Shown: piece by piece, positions 28,907 through 39,298 of the stretch | How positions within the stretch are numbered: position 1 is the stretch's first letter | How the letters are laid out: each line of letters starts with the position of its first letter | NCBI RefSeq assembly: GCF_004322755.1 | Contig: NZ_CP036401.1 | Coordinates: 3,162,001 to 3,226,000, forward strand | Length of the DNA stretch: 64,000 nt | Source: Pseudoduganella albidiflava | GTDB lineage: Bacteria > Pseudomonadota > Gammaproteobacteria > Burkholderiales > Burkholderiaceae_D | Direction of reading: 5' to 3' | The notes under the pieces: model-generated | Seen by the model: the letters and a program-made list of their open reading frames with translations, nothing else | The model's database searches: none | Told to the model about the DNA's origin: nothing | Position numbers and translations under genes: made by a program

Positions 28907-30187
28907 TCAGGCTAAGCGAACGGCCAGTGCGGCCAGGGTGATCAGCAGTACCGGCAAGGTCAGCACGATACCGACGCGGAAGTAGTAGCCCCACGAAATG
29001 TGGATGCCTTTGCTATCGAGCACGTGGAGCCACAACAGGGTGGCCAGGCTGCCGATCGGCGTGATCTTCGGCCCCAGGTCGCTGCCGATCACGTTGGCAT
29101 ACACCATCGCTTCGCGCACCACACCCTGGGTGCTGGTGGCATCGATCGACAGGGCCCCGATCAGCACGGTGGGCATGTTGTTCATGATGGACGACAGGAT
29201 CGCCGTGATGAAGCCGGTGCCCAGCGCCGCACCCCACACGCCGTACTCGGCGCAGCGGTTCAGCAGCGCGGTCAGGTAGCCGGTCAGCCCGGCATTGCGC
29301 AGCCCGTAGACGACGAGGTACATGCCGAGCGAGAAGACGACCACTTGCCAGGGCGCGCCACGCAGGACTTCACGTGTGGAGATCTTGTGGCCACGCGCCG
29401 CGACGACCAGCAGGAGCAGGGCGCCCGCAGCCGCGACGGCACTGATCGGCACGCCCAGCGATTCGAGCCAGAAGAAGCCGATCAGCAGCAAGCCCAGCAC
29501 CCACCAGCCGGTGACGAACGTGGCGCGGTCGTGGATGGCTTCGTCGGGGCGCTTCAGCTGCGCCAGGTCGTAGTCGGCGGGGATGTCCTTCCGGAAGAAC
29601 AGCAACAACAGGCCCAGTGTCGCGGCCACCGAGACAAGATTCACCGGCACCATCACCGCCGCGTAGCGGGCGAAGCCGATATCGAAATAGTCGGCGGAGA
29701 CGATGTTGACAAGGTTCGACACCACAAGTGGCAGGCTGGCCGTGTCGGCGATGAAGCCCGCGGCCATCACGAAGGCCAGCGTGGAGCGGGCGTTGAAGCG
29801 CAGCGCATGCAGCATGGCGATCACGATCGGCGTCAGGATCAGGGCCGCGCCATCGTTGGCGAACACCGCGGCGACAGCCGCGCCGAGCAGGATAAGCATG
29901 GCGAACAGGCGCTTGCCATTGCCTTTGCCCCAGCGCGCCACGTGCAGCGCGGCCCACTCGAAGAAGCCGGCCTTGTCCAGCAGCAGGCTGATGATGATGA
30001 CCGCAACGAAGGCGCCGGTCGCGTTCCAGACGATGTGCCACACCACCGGAATGTCGGCGATATGGATGACGCCAGCGAGCAGGGCGACCAGTGCGCCGAC
30101 CGCTGCGCTCCAGCCGATGCCGAGGCCGCGCGGCTGCCAAATGACGAAGATGAGTGTAACGAGGAAGATCAGGAACGCGATCAGCAC
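28907..30187 (-). CDS. arsB: Arsenite efflux pump ArsB
   Basis: An inner-membrane arsenite/antimonite:H+ antiporter of 426 residues with 10-12 predicted helices, the usual ArsB length. Motifs include [15 protein letters not shown] and [20 protein letters not shown], the repeated discontinuous-helix signatures of the ArsB/NhaD-type ion transporter superfamily, and [16 protein letters not shown] with [18 protein letters not shown] in the second half. The start is GTG at 30187, with AGGA nearby. It lies 110 bp after arsR. Confidence 0.93.
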   Translation of the reverse strand: MLIAFLIFLVTLIFVIWQPRGLGIGWSAAVGALVALLAGVIHIADIPVVWHIVWNATGAFVAVIIISLLLDKAGFFEWAALHVARWGKGNGKRLFAMLILLGAAVAAVFANDGAALILTPIVIAMLHALRFNARSTLAFVMAAGFIADTASLPLVVSNLVNIVSADYFDIGFARYAAVMVPVNLVSVAATLGLLLLFFRKDIPADYDLAQLKRPDEAIHDRATFVTGWWVLGLLLIGFFWLESLGVPISAVAAAGALLLLVVAARGHKISTREVLRGAPWQVVVFSLGMYLVVYGLRNAGLTGYLTALLNRCAEYGVWGAALGTGFITAILSSIMNNMPTVLIGALSIDATSTQGVVREAMVYANVIGSDLGPKITPIGSLATLLWLHVLDSKGIHISWGYYFRVGIVLTLPVLLITLAALAVRLA

Positions 30188-30297
30188 GGGTCCATCCTAA
30201 ACAGTACGTTTATCGTTGTGGTCGGGGAGTCGAGAAAACGGGGAGGGCGGTCAATAGCGTGGCGGCCGAGCGCAGCGCTGGCATAGCGGGATCAGCG

Positions 30298-30621
30298 TCA
30301 GCATGATCTCGCCTTGTCATTGCGAGGGCCGCAAGGAATGCCGCCGCAGCAGTTCTCGGTCAGGAAGCCGATGAGGCTGTTCATCGTTGGCATATCCGCC
30401 GAATAGATCACGAAACGGCCTTCGTGCCGGGAGGTCAACAGCCCCGCATGGGTGAGTTCTTTCAGGTGGAACGACAGCGACGACGGTGCGATATCGAGTT
30501 CCTCGGCGATCTTGCTCGCGGCCAGCCCTGCCGGCCCAGCCTGCACCAGGAGCCTGAACACAGCCAGCCGGCTTTCCTGGGCCAGCGCCGACAGCGCCGC
30601 CAATACTTCCTTCGTCTGCAT
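30298..30621 (-). CDS. arsR: Arsenic-responsive repressor ArsR
   Basis: A winged-helix ArsR/SmtB-family dimeric repressor of 107 residues. The recognition region is LAASKIAEELDIAPSSLSFH followed by LKELTHAGLLTSRHEGRFVIY. It lacks the classic ELCVCDL As(III) site; the C-terminal Cys cluster ENCCGGIPC (and a terminal Cys) is the likely As(III) site, as in ArsR variants with C-terminal cysteines. Two inverted repeats directly upstream probably serve as operators and would control both arsR-B-C-H and the divergent arsN2. Confidence 0.92.
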   Translation of the reverse strand: MQTKEVLAALSALAQESRLAVFRLLVQAGPAGLAASKIAEELDIAPSSLSFHLKELTHAGLLTSRHEGRFVIYSADMPTMNSLIGFLTENCCGGIPCGPRNDKARSC

Positions 30622-30633
30622 GCTGATGCTCCA

Positions 30634-30657
30634 TTCGATGATTCGACAATCGTTGAA
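30634..30657. promoter_or_regulatory. Candidate ArsR operator 1
   Basis: TTCGATGAT and ATCGTTGAA form an imperfect 9-6-9 inverted repeat (6 of 9 pairs), 13 bp upstream of the arsR start. It has the same architecture as the better site at 30676-30699. Confidence 0.5.
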
Positions 30658-30675
30658 GGATCTTACATCAGCACG

Positions 30676-30699
30676 TTCGACAATTCAAACATTATCGAA
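30676..30699. promoter_or_regulatory. Candidate ArsR operator 2
   Basis: TTCGACAAT and ATTATCGAA form a 9-6-9 inverted repeat with 8 of 9 pairs, resembling known ArsR/SmtB dyads. It ends 5 bp before the -35 hexamer of the arsN2 promoter, so a bound repressor could affect both directions. Confidence 0.65.
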
Positions 30700-30704
30700 T
30701 TATC

Positions 30705-30734
30705 TTGACGGCGCTGCGGGAGCGGTCGTAATGT
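30705..30734 (+). promoter_or_regulatory. Promoter of arsN2
   Basis: TTGACG (30705-30710), an 18-bp spacer and TAATGT (30729-30734), adjacent to operator 2. This leaves a leader of about 85 nt before arsN2. Confidence 0.55.
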
Positions 30735-30828
30735 CTGGCCGTCGAGTGGGCAATGCCACCCGTGATCACGCATCGCAGCTCCAGGCACCGTACCCGCTTG
30801 TATATCGACACCGCAACCAGGAGAAAAC

Positions 30829-31287
30829 ATGGAGAAGTTGCTGACGTTTCGACCGGCCACCGCGACGGACTGGCCGTCCATCGAAGCGCTGCTACTGGCG
30901 GCACGCTTGCCCCTGGACGGCGCTCGCGACCACCTCGAGGAGTTCGTCATCGGCGAAAACAGCGGCGCGATGTGCTGCGTCGGTGGCTATGAACGCTATG
31001 GCGACGTGGCATTACTGAGATCGGTAGCGGTGGCTGAAGGATGCTGCGGCCAGGGCATCGGCGAGCAGTTACTGGAGGCGATCAAGGTGAGGGCGCGCGA
31101 CCACGGCGTTCGGCACCTGTACCTCCTGACCACGACTGCCGCCGATTTCTTTGCACGGCACGGATTCACGGTCGTCGAACGTGATTCCGCGCCTGCCGCG
31201 CTGCACGCATCCCGGGAATTTCAGGGCGTCTGTCCCGCATCCGCGACCTGCATGATGGCCTCGCTGGACATTGAACCGCGGCTGTAA
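30829..31287 (+). CDS. arsN2: Arsenic-resistance N-acetyltransferase ArsN2
   Basis: A GNAT protein of 152 residues with a strong CAGGAGAAAAC ribosome site. The acetyl-CoA loop is VAEGCCGQGIGEQLL (Gln-x-x-Gly type), and the C-terminus LTTTAADFFARHGFTVVERDSAP leading to FQGVCPASATCM is characteristic of ArsN2. ArsN-type enzymes acetylate organic arsenicals such as arsinothricin (ArsN1); the exact ArsN2 substrate is less established. It is divergent from arsR and probably part of the same As(III)-induced regulon. Confidence 0.85.
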   Translation: MEKLLTFRPATATDWPSIEALLLAARLPLDGARDHLEEFVIGENSGAMCCVGGYERYGDVALLRSVAVAEGCCGQGIGEQLLEAIKVRARDHGVRHLYLLTTTAADFFARHGFTVVERDSAPAALHASREFQGVCPASATCMMASLDIEPRL

Positions 31288-31426
31288 TCACGGCGTTGCA
31301 TGCCAGGGCTGGAAAGCCGGATGTGCCAAGCATGGAGAACTGAGCAACCGTCTTTTGTTGACACCGCGGCCCCGACGCATACACTCAAGACATCGAGGGT
31401 TGGAGACTGATGAAGGGAGCAGCGAC

Positions 31427-32014
31427 ATGGCAGATGGTTCCGCAGATACCAGGCCCCGACTATTCGAATATTGCTCGAAGAGGGGATTTGTCACGCAACT
31501 TGCCGAGGTAACAGAACAGGAGCCTCAGCAAATCGCCGACCGCCTCGGCCTTTCTCGCCACCTGATGGCCGATGGCTATGCACTGTTGCTGTTGATTGGT
31601 TCAGTTGCGCGCCAGGACTTCGCCTGGCATGCCACGACGCAATTCTCCGGTGGCTGGGTGAAGGAGCGGATCTATTACAAGGACAAGAATCGCATGCGGT
31701 CATCCGTCGAATATGTGCGGGTCGCGGACCAGACGCGTTTTGCCGCTTACCAGGGTGATGGATACCAACTTGAGGGTACATGGAACGCCTTCATCTCTGA
31801 ACAGGAAACACTGCTGCAGGCCCGCGATGGTTGCAAGCGCATCGTCAAGATCGTCCCGTTCCTCAAGGGTGGACCCGGAGACTACCCGAATGTGAAGCGA
31901 AACGCCGCCGCTCAATGGGAGTTACTGGTTGCAAAAGAGTTCTACTGCGCGAAGATTGTCACGAACAGGGGAATCATCCGTGCCGGCGAATTCGATGCTA
32001 CGCATGCCGGTTGA
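31427..32014 (+). CDS. Hypothetical protein near the terminus
   Basis: 195 residues from ATG 31427, chosen because GGGAG precedes it; the longer frame from 31271 begins inside arsN2. I recognise no family. The N-terminal part may be helical (ADRLGLSRHLMADGYALLLLIG). The middle is rich in Tyr, Lys and Arg with short beta-like segments (FSGGWVKERIYYKDKNRM). There is no signal peptide or membrane helix. Base composition is lower in GC than the flanking genes, and it sits between the arsenic island and the dif-like site, so it may be lineage-specific or acquired. Confidence 0.5.
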   Translation: MADGSADTRPRLFEYCSKRGFVTQLAEVTEQEPQQIADRLGLSRHLMADGYALLLLIGSVARQDFAWHATTQFSGGWVKERIYYKDKNRMRSSVEYVRVADQTRFAAYQGDGYQLEGTWNAFISEQETLLQARDGCKRIVKIVPFLKGGPGDYPNVKRNAAAQWELLVAKEFYCAKIVTNRGIIRAGEFDATHAG

Positions 32015-32432
32015 TCCACGCATGCATGCGCTGGTGCGATTCGAGTCGGAGGGAAACGTTGGATGGTTGCGAACCAGCGTGGCCGCCAAAGTTGCCTGCA
32101 AACGGAACAGGAGACTTCGTCAGGGAGCCAGCTACAAGGAGCCAAAGAGCTGCTGCGATCCCAACCACATAACTTCGCATAATCTATATTATGTCAAATG
32201 CGAACTATGGGCACCCTGGCGGGTGTGGATGCGCAGACGGCTACATGCCCTATCAGTCCACATCAAGTTCACGCCAGCGACAGGTATCGTGCCCATGTTC
32301 ATGAGGCTGTGTTCTGACTTCTGACTTCCCGAGCGAGATTGGCGGGACCCATTTTCACGTAAATGCGTCTCCGTCAGGCGGTTCCAGATCCCGCTGGCCA
32401 TCAGCGCCGCTGGTGGCCAGCCCGCGCGCGCC
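32015..32432. other. Non-coding region carrying the dif-like site
   Basis: About 420 bp with no supportable gene; the only frames are short and without ribosome sites. GC is lower than the surroundings. The dif-like site at 32172-32199 is its one clear element. Confidence 0.6.
32172..32199 (+). other. dif: XerCD recombination site, probable chromosomal dif
   Basis: The left (XerC) arm is ACTTCGCATAA, the 6-bp spacer TCTATA and the right (XerD) arm TTATGTCAAAT. E. coli dif has GGTGCGCATAA, TGTATA and TTATGTTAAAT. The inner CGCATAA is identical, the XerD arm differs at one base, and the spacer at one base. The 11-6-11 layout is exact. XerCD use such sites to resolve chromosome dimers at the terminus. 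A mobile element using Xer (IMEX) could also carry one, but no integrase gene is next to it. Confidence 0.82.
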
Positions 32433-33668
32433 CTATGGTTTCGCAGGGCCAGTCAGGCGAAGCATCAACACGCTGTGCGGCGCGAGGCGCGCTTTCAGTT
32501 TGGTGCTGGTGTCGCCCGTCTTCTTGCTCCACAGGTCGGACCAGCGGTAGACGGACTGCTTGAAATCGACCGACCTCTTGCTCAGGTCATCGATCAGGAC
32601 TTGCTTCTTCCAGTCATGGTCAACGTCGGCAGGCTGGTTGGAGCGGTTCAGGAACATCAGTGCCCATTCTCCGCCGTCGAGCGGCTTGGCATAGAGCTCC
32701 AGCGGACCGTCGGCCAGGACGCGCAGCGCCTGCACACCGAGCTTGTCCTGGCTCACCGCGATCACGCCTGGGTTGGTCAGGATGCGGCGGGTCGCCTCGG
32801 ACATGGAACGCAGGTCGTTGCCCAGGATGAGGGGCGATGCCATCATGGCCCAGATCGACAGATGGGCGCGGTCTTCATCGTCGCTCATGCCGTTGCCCAC
32901 TTCGAGCATGTCCATATCGTTCCAATGGCCGGGCCCTGCGAACTTGCGCAGGCCTGCGTCGGCGTGCTTGTCGAGGATGCGCAGCACGCCCAGGCCAGTC
33001 GAGAAGCCGGGGCTGAACTGGCAGTCGAAGCAGTTATAGATATCGGGCGTGGTCCGCCAAGAATGGCCGACCTTGCCAGCCCATTCCCACGGCTTGCTCA
33101 TGCCCCATTCGCATATGCTGAACAGCATTGGACGGCCCGCCTTGGCGATCGCGTCGCGCATCGTGGTGTAGGCCGCCTCGGCATTCAAGCCCGGGGTGTC
33201 GCACCAGTCGTACTTCACGTAATCGATGCCCCAGCTCGCGTAGGTTCGCGCATCCTGATACTCGTGGCCGCGGCTGCCGGGACGGCCGCCGCAGGTGGTC
33301 GCACCCGCGTCCGAGTAGATGCCCAGCTTGAGTCCCTTGCCATGCACATAGTCCGCCAGCGCCTTCATGCCGGATGGGAAGCGCTTGGGGTCGGGCTGGA
33401 TAGTGCCGTCCGCGTCGCGCTGGCCCTGCCAGCAATCGTCGATGTTCACGTACTGGTAGCCAGCGTCCTTCAAGCCCTGCCGGACCATGGCATCGGCGGT
33501 CTCGCGGATCAGGCGCTCGTCGATGTCGCACGCGAATTTGTTCCAGCTGTTCCAGCCCATTTGCGGGGTGCTGGCCAGGCCGTCGAACTTTTGAGCCCAG
33601 CTGTTGGCGCAGGCGACGGCAGCCAGCAAGCCACCTACGACGAGCTGTGCAGTGTGTTTCATGTTCAT
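32433..33668 (-). CDS. Secreted alpha-galactosidase, GH27
   Basis: 411 residues with a Sec signal ending near ANSWAQ. The GH27 opening TPQMGWNSWNKFACDIDE is followed by YVNIDDCWQ, KLGIYSDAG and YVKYDWCDTPG, where the Asp of KYDWC is the catalytic nucleophile; SWRTTPDIYNCF holds the acid/base Asp. A C-terminal beta domain (about residues 310-411) completes the family. It removes alpha-1,6-galactose from galactomannan, galactoglucomannan or galacto-oligosaccharides. AGAGGA precedes the ATG. It begins the polysaccharide-degradation region, immediately after the dif-like site. Confidence 0.93.
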   Translation of the reverse strand: MNMKHTAQLVVGGLLAAVACANSWAQKFDGLASTPQMGWNSWNKFACDIDERLIRETADAMVRQGLKDAGYQYVNIDDCWQGQRDADGTIQPDPKRFPSGMKALADYVHGKGLKLGIYSDAGATTCGGRPGSRGHEYQDARTYASWGIDYVKYDWCDTPGLNAEAAYTTMRDAIAKAGRPMLFSICEWGMSKPWEWAGKVGHSWRTTPDIYNCFDCQFSPGFSTGLGVLRILDKHADAGLRKFAGPGHWNDMDMLEVGNGMSDDEDRAHLSIWAMMASPLILGNDLRSMSEATRRILTNPGVIAVSQDKLGVQALRVLADGPLELYAKPLDGGEWALMFLNRSNQPADVDHDWKKQVLIDDLSKRSVDFKQSVYRWSDLWSKKTGDTSTKLKARLAPHSVLMLRLTGPAKP

Positions 33669-34443
33669 CGTGAATCCTCTATTCTGTCGATGTTATAAGT
33701 TGACTTGGTAAGCGTGTAATGATTACTGCACTTCTATCTGATACCGCAATTGAAATACCGCTTGGCTCGCAGCCGAAGCGCAGGGCGCGGCCGATTATTA
33801 AAACTCGACACTAAACTCGACAATACTAACTGTAATGTCGAGTTTAATAAAACTGACTTGCATCCTGCCTGCTGTACAGCCATTACCGGGCATCGACGTG
33901 AAAGTACGAATTCTTTCCGGAGTATCGTCGGCAAGGCAATTCGCAATTCGATCATCCTGCGGTGATGCCCAGGGTTTCCGAAATCCCCCTTGCAGTGACT
34001 TCCCTCGGACAGAATGTATTTTCTCGTGCGGCCCCATAGCAAGCCGTGCTTCTCCAGCCAGCCGAGTTTTCCATCTATACAAAGCGACCTTCCCCAGTAC
34101 GAAAGACTTTTCGTTCATTCGCCTGGGACTCTTTGAAGGTCAGCTGATCTATTGGCGCCCTTTTCTCTTGCCTGACGTGGTCACCGCATCTCATCCCCAT
34201 GCGATGAATCAGATCGGCAAGACCTGCATCGCCAGCGCATTTCGGTGTTAGCGCGACGCTCTGAAGGGCGCCAGGTACAGCGCAAGAACGTCGCCGGCTG
34301 TCACCATGCGCCCCACGCCCACAGGCTCATCCGGCGTGGCGCCCTCTTCCACACGTAGCCCGAAACGTTCCAGGCACCAGCCCCTTCCAGGCGACAGGAA
34401 ACGCCGCAGCAGGCGCTGGGGTCGCCGCTCTTTCCGTGCTTGC
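33669..34443. other. Intergenic region with an inverted repeat
   Basis: About 775 bp of lower-GC sequence between GH27 and the DUF1593 gene. Short open frames on both strands lack ribosome sites and coding character. The only structured element is the repeat cluster at 33795-33850. Confidence 0.55.
33795..33850. repeat. AAACTCGACA repeat cluster, direct plus inverted
   Basis: AAACTCGACA occurs at 33801-33810 and again at 33813-33822, and its complement TGTCGAGTTT at 33836-33845; TTATTA and AATAA flank the outer copies. The three half-sites around an AT-rich centre, 130-180 bp before the GH27 start, could be a regulator-binding region. Confidence 0.6.
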
Positions 34444-35889
34444 TCAGGGGGCGGACGGCACGAACGTCACAACGATGCGCCGGTAGCGTGTCAGCGGCGG
34501 ACTGCCCTTGTCGATCACCTTGACGATGAAGTGGGCGGTCTCCGCCTTCGTTACTACCGGCGCCTGCCCCCAGACGGTGTGAAGATTTTCCGCGTCGCCC
34601 AGCTTGACCTGCTCCCTGTAGCTGCCAGCTTCGGGATAGTGAAACCACAGGTAGCTCAAGCTGTCCCCATCGGGGTCGGAGCTGCCTGCGGCGCTCAGCG
34701 TGAAACGTTCGCCCGATTTGATGGTCAGCCGGTCGCCATGGCCGAGCTTTACGACCGGGGGATGATTCGCCTCTTTGTATGGCTTGGTGGACCAGTCCAT
34801 GCGGGCGGCGAAATCGTTCTGGAAGTCTTTGCGCCAGCGCAGGATGGTGGTCCTGTACCCTTTGGAAACCTTGTCGTGGGCGCGCACGGCGCGGAAGAAG
34901 TCGTTATGGACCATCGGTGTGTAGCTATCCACGGCGTTGGTCCAGATGGCGCGGGGCTCTTGCAATACGGGTACGTTGCCGGTGAAGCCTTTCGGATCGG
35001 TCGTTTCCAACGCCGGCGTGTACAACTCGTAGCGCCCTCCCCAGCCGCCCCAGTCGGGATGCTCGGGCGCATTCAGGCCGTTCGGTATCAAGGACAGGAA
35101 GGATGGCGTATCGCCCTCCATGCCATAGGCGACATCCGGATAGATCGCGCCCAGAGCGCCATGCCCCTGTTGAATATGCGCGGCGATCCAGCTGTTGCTC
35201 ACTTCCGTGCTGTCGAATCCCGGCTCGGTCACGTTGATGCCAGTCCAGGTGCCGTTGCCATACCCGCCGGGGCTGACAACGTAGAACAGATCGGGAAACC
35301 GGGTGCGTATCCAGATTCCGGAATCGTCCTGGTCGGAGATCGTGTAGACGCGCAGCTTGCTTAGCAGCCGAGCGGTCTGCTCCGGCGTCCTGTCATGGCC
35401 GATCCGATACAGCGCTTGAGCGAGCGTATTGGCACCACCCCAGACCGCGACCCACAGTGGCCGCGGATCGTTTTTCTCCAGGGCCTCGATGATGGCGTTC
35501 GATCCCGGCGAGTCCCCGCTGTCGCCAACACCCTGCATGCCGTAGACCGGCGAACCGGCATGCACCACCGCTTTCAGCGCCTGCGCTTTCGGAAAACCTG
35601 GTTCGTGCTTCAACAACCGGGGTTGTACCCGGCCGTAGGCGTCGATGATCGCGTGGATCGAGGCCGGTGCGATACGCGACTTCTGATGCGTCGAGGTCGT
35701 GGCGACGATACCTTCGATATCGATCTGATTTGCGTACAGCAGCAATCGTACGAGTGACTGGCTGTCATCGGGGTCGGCCTCTATATCGGTGAGGACAACC
35801 AGGCGTTGTCGGGGTTCGGCGAAGCCAGGGGCCGGCACACATGCCAGTAAAGCCGCCAGCATCGCCGTGATTGAAAATAGTCGCATCAT
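34444..35889 (-). CDS. Secreted DUF1593 (nucleoside-hydrolase-like) protein
   Basis: 481 residues with a signal peptide ending near APGFA. The DUF1593 N-domain (about residues 28-290) opens with RLVVLTDIEADPDDSQSLVRLLLYAN, which resembles the Asp-rich calcium site of inosine-uridine nucleoside hydrolases. WVAVWGGANTLAQAL is another shared motif. A C-terminal immunoglobulin-like domain (about 370-481) begins near HPPVVKLGHGDRL and carries AAGSSDPDGDSLSYLW. Such proteins are common in polysaccharide-utilisation loci, but the substrate is not established. The first codon may be either of the two consecutive ATGs (35889 or 35886). Confidence 0.75.
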   Translation of the reverse strand: MMRLFSITAMLAALLACVPAPGFAEPRQRLVVLTDIEADPDDSQSLVRLLLYANQIDIEGIVATTSTHQKSRIAPASIHAIIDAYGRVQPRLLKHEPGFPKAQALKAVVHAGSPVYGMQGVGDSGDSPGSNAIIEALEKNDPRPLWVAVWGGANTLAQALYRIGHDRTPEQTARLLSKLRVYTISDQDDSGIWIRTRFPDLFYVVSPGGYGNGTWTGINVTEPGFDSTEVSNSWIAAHIQQGHGALGAIYPDVAYGMEGDTPSFLSLIPNGLNAPEHPDWGGWGGRYELYTPALETTDPKGFTGNVPVLQEPRAIWTNAVDSYTPMVHNDFFRAVRAHDKVSKGYRTTILRWRKDFQNDFAARMDWSTKPYKEANHPPVVKLGHGDRLTIKSGERFTLSAAGSSDPDGDSLSYLWFHYPEAGSYREQVKLGDAENLHTVWGQAPVVTKAETAHFIVKVIDKGSPPLTRYRRIVVTFVPSAP

Positions 35890-36462
35890 CTCAGTATGGA
35901 ATTGGAATATTGGAATGGAAATACGGCTTTCCAGTCCGCTCGCTGGTCATGGGCCCGGGCAGCTGACGGATTGCGCGTTCAACAGCGCACCGGGAAAGTC
36001 CGTGTCGAGGATTTTGTTATTCCGCCGGCCGATCAGGCTACCCAAGTTTCCCAGGCCGAGCCAGCATAGGAATAACGGTGCAGTCATCGGTAGCGATTTT
36101 CCAGAAAATGCTTGCAGTGTGCGGATAATCGTATGACCTTGAGAGTTATTGCCGCTTTTCCAAGGTTCCAGGCGTGTCGGCAGCCACCCCTACGTTTCTT
36201 TCGGCATCGGCAGCGAAGCGGACCATGAGCGAAGACCGTGCCCTTCGGAGGGAGCGGTGGGCGGCGCGCTGGCGGGCATGCGACGTAGCACCTTTCGCAC
36301 ACTTCCTGCCAAAATCAGCGAATGCAGAAGTCACTGCACTCTGTTTTATCGGCATGCGCATGTTCCGCCCTATGCTCCGTTTCGAGACGGAACCGGCAGA
36401 CTCCAAGAAGACTGTGGGGTTCCCCAGTCGCTTGTCGACGCGCCAAACAGAGGAAGAATGTA
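35890..36462. other. Divergent intergenic region between DUF1593 and GH62 genes
   Basis: About 570 bp of mixed composition. No supportable gene, terminator or repeat is seen. Promoters for both flanking secreted proteins should lie here, but I cannot assign one. Confidence 0.5.
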
Positions 36463-37536
36463 ATGAATCGAGCAGGATGCGGAATCGGGGCAACCCTTTG
36501 GGTTGCCATGGCAATATGTAGTTGGGGTGGAAAGCAGGCACTGGCCAATGGCCCGGCCGAGCCAGCGGTGTCGCCCGCCAGGCTGGCATTCAACTGGACG
36601 TCGACCCCACCGCTCATCGCGCCTCGACCGGATCCAGTCCAGACAATCCACGGCGTGAAAGATCCTTCGATCGTTTTCGCGGACGGTAAATATCACGTGT
36701 TTCTCACAACGGCCGGATCCGCCGGTTGGGGGCTCGCGTATACAAGCTTCGAGAAATGGTCGGACGCGCCGGCCGCAAAGATTATCCCGCTCGACAAGTC
36801 CCCGATGGGGCCGGGTTATCGCGCGGCGCCGCAAGTATTCTATTTCGCTCCGCAGAAAACATGGTATCTCGTCTATCAAGGTGCCGATCCGCTGTATTCA
36901 ACCTCGAAGGATATCGGCGATCCCTTGTCCTGGAGCGCGCCAAAAAAGTTCTTTCCAGTAGAACCCGACATCGTCAAGCCGCCGCAAGGCGTTGGCTGGC
37001 TGGACTTCTGGGTAATCTGCGATGACAGTAAATGCTATATGTTCGCTACCGACGATAATGGCCGTTTGCTCCGGTCCGAAACCGAACTGGCCAATTTCCC
37101 GAACGGCTTCCATAACACCGTCGCCGTGATGACCGGGAAAAAGGAAGACGTTTTCGAGGCGAGCAATACCTACAGGGTCGCCAGGACCGATACCTACATT
37201 ACGCTGGTGGAAGCGATTTCGCCACAGGGCCGCTACTTCCGGATCTGGAAGAGCGATCGCCTGGACGGCAAATGGGAGCCCTTCTCTTCCGCGCCCATGA
37301 ACGGTTTTGCGACCCGCGATAACGTTGAACGCATCTGGTCGGAAGGCATTTCGCACGGTGAACTGGTCCGTACCAATACCGACCAGACAATGACGATCGA
37401 TCCCTGCCGGCCGCTGGAATACCTTTTCCAGGGGAACGACCCCGCAGTGCGTGTAAACGACTACATCAAGATTCCCTACCGCCTGGGCGTGATTACGGCG
37501 AAAGGTGAAAACCCGGTCAGCGCACTCTGTCGCTGA
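36463..37536 (+). CDS. Secreted alpha-L-arabinofuranosidase, GH62
   Basis: 357 residues. AGAGGAAG before the ATG at 36463 sets the start; a signal peptide ends near KQALA. GH62 motifs are HGVKDPSIVFADGKYHVF (Asp67, base), WLDFWVICDDSKCYMF (modulating Asp) and VFEASNTYRV (Glu232, acid), the expected five-blade propeller order. GH62 enzymes remove single arabinose side chains from arabinoxylan. It is followed within 140 bp by GH51 and GH43 genes on the same strand, a coherent arabinoxylan set. Confidence 0.9.
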   Translation: MNRAGCGIGATLWVAMAICSWGGKQALANGPAEPAVSPARLAFNWTSTPPLIAPRPDPVQTIHGVKDPSIVFADGKYHVFLTTAGSAGWGLAYTSFEKWSDAPAAKIIPLDKSPMGPGYRAAPQVFYFAPQKTWYLVYQGADPLYSTSKDIGDPLSWSAPKKFFPVEPDIVKPPQGVGWLDFWVICDDSKCYMFATDDNGRLLRSETELANFPNGFHNTVAVMTGKKEDVFEASNTYRVARTDTYITLVEAISPQGRYFRIWKSDRLDGKWEPFSSAPMNGFATRDNVERIWSEGISHGELVRTNTDQTMTIDPCRPLEYLFQGNDPAVRVNDYIKIPYRLGVITAKGENPVSALCR

Positions 37537-37675
37537 CGTACTGCGTCATCTCTGCGGGAATCGTTCCGGCGCTGCGCCCAAGGCGGCCAGCGCGAGACGC
37601 TTCCTGCCAACGCCGCCGCGCCGCTGGCGGCCCTGTAGCAATCCTGGCAATCACAATCTGGAGCGCCCTCCCCGT

Positions 37676-39205
<1,530 letters not shown>

Positions 39206-39298
39206 ACGCCTCCCGCGCATGGGCTTCGTGATCCCTTTCAGCACGGTTGCCCTGCGCACGATGCGCCTGTCCGATTCACTCCGCCTTCTCCGGCCTTC

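Noticed and set aside
32170..32205. A loxP-like impression at the dif site (ATAACTTCG...)
   Set aside because: loxP has 13-bp arms and an 8-bp spacer. This site has the 11-6-11 XerCD layout and the TTATG and CGCATAA cores of dif.
32189..32401. A 70-codon minus-strand frame beside dif, considered as a transposase remnant
   Set aside because: No catalytic motif, no inverted-repeat ends and no target duplication could be seen.
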